DNA of 64,000 nucleotides from Oceanobacillus halotolerans (GTDB taxonomy: Bacteria > Bacillota > Bacilli > Bacillales > Amphibacillaceae): contig NZ_WIXL01000011.1 of NCBI RefSeq assembly GCF_010993955.1, forward strand, positions 1-64,000. The letters run 5' to 3'. A model generated the notes under the pieces. It had not been told where the DNA came from and did not search any database. It worked only from the letters and a program-made list of their open reading frames with translations. The position numbers and the translations under genes are program-made. Positions 63,882 through 64,000 of the stretch are shown in pieces (positions within the stretch are counted from its first letter, which is position 1; each line of letters opens with the position of its first letter).

Positions 63882-64000
63882 TTAGCTAACATGACATGCT
63901 GTTATTGTAATATTTAACACAGTAGCTAAATCTACTTCATAAGGATTGGAGACCATTTCACCATTTTCCTTTAAGATACGGATCACTGGTCTATCACCTA
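63882..64000 (-). CDS. C-terminal end of a truncated gene, possibly HD-GYP protein
   Basis: The minus strand from the right edge reads 38 codons (GDRPVIRILKENGEMV, then NPYEVDLATVLNITI) to a TAA at 63882-63884. The pattern resembles the C-terminal tail of HD-GYP domain phosphodiesterases, but with only 38 residues the assignment is weak. The frame is open to the edge and continues right of the window. Confidence 0.45.
   Translation of the reverse strand, partial: GDRPVIRILKENGEMVSNPYEVDLATVLNITITACHVS

Overview
The window is chromosomal DNA of a low-GC, spore-forming member of the Bacillaceae. The gene order follows the yt-, yug-, yui/yum- and yut/yun- blocks of Bacillus subtilis, and sporulation genes are present (yutC, yutH, lytH, yunB). 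The protein and repeat character is closest to what I would expect from Oceanobacillus or Virgibacillus; that genus assignment is inference. Nearly all genes are housekeeping core. I see no prophage, no intact transposase, no CRISPR array and no tRNA gene.

Layout. 1-440: 5' end of a 16S rRNA gene on the minus strand with four tandem promoters. 490-3010: ytwF and two orphan exported proteins separated by repeats. 3250-9020: leuS with a T-box leader, ytqB, ytpB and ytoA. 9260-16850: a membrane-anchored C39-like protein, asnB, metK with a SAM riboswitch, divergent pckA, and ytkD. 17420-22530: a Fur-boxed ferric-siderophore uptake cluster (ATPase, binding lipoprotein, two permeases, flavin reductase). 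22990-30950: menaquinone genes menF-D-H-B-E on the minus strand, with menA and a menI-like thioesterase diverging; menC is not here. 32000-38700: ribU with an FMN riboswitch, an M42 peptidase, a thioredoxin-like protein, a K+ channel, yugN, yugI and pgi. 39240-44990: patB, sodC, kapB, a solitary HPr, deoD, bioY with a BirA-type operator, and yuiD. 45250-53650: yuiC, yuiB, yumB (NDH-2), yumC, a Crp/Fnr regulator, three Fe-S or thiol proteins, dapF and a hydroxyacid dehydrogenase. 53670-63670: yutH, yutG, yutF, a SufR-like regulator, yutE, yutD, yutC, lytH, an SNF-type transporter with a 33-residue partner, and yunB. A truncated gene runs off the right edge.

How the genes work together. The siderophore importer ends in a flavin reductase that probably releases iron. 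The men genes supply menaquinone for the type II NADH dehydrogenase at 46.5-47.7 kb. YutM, YutI, YuzD, the SufR-like regulator and the YumC reductase form a loose Fe-S/redox neighbourhood.

The unusual content lies between genes. Several families of short dispersed repeats fill almost every long gap. The most striking are two related families, called A (four copies) and B (five copies) here. They share similar ends, are usually flanked by an AYAAA pentamer on both sides, and fold into strong hairpins. Two copies can be read as insertions into recognisable pre-insertion sites: B2 splits a second repeat that survives uninterrupted at 45.0-45.2 kb, and A1 sits in the loop of a terminator-like hairpin. 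They look like small non-autonomous mobile elements. Their two-hairpin plan resembles IS200/IS605-derived elements, which is a hypothesis the window cannot settle.
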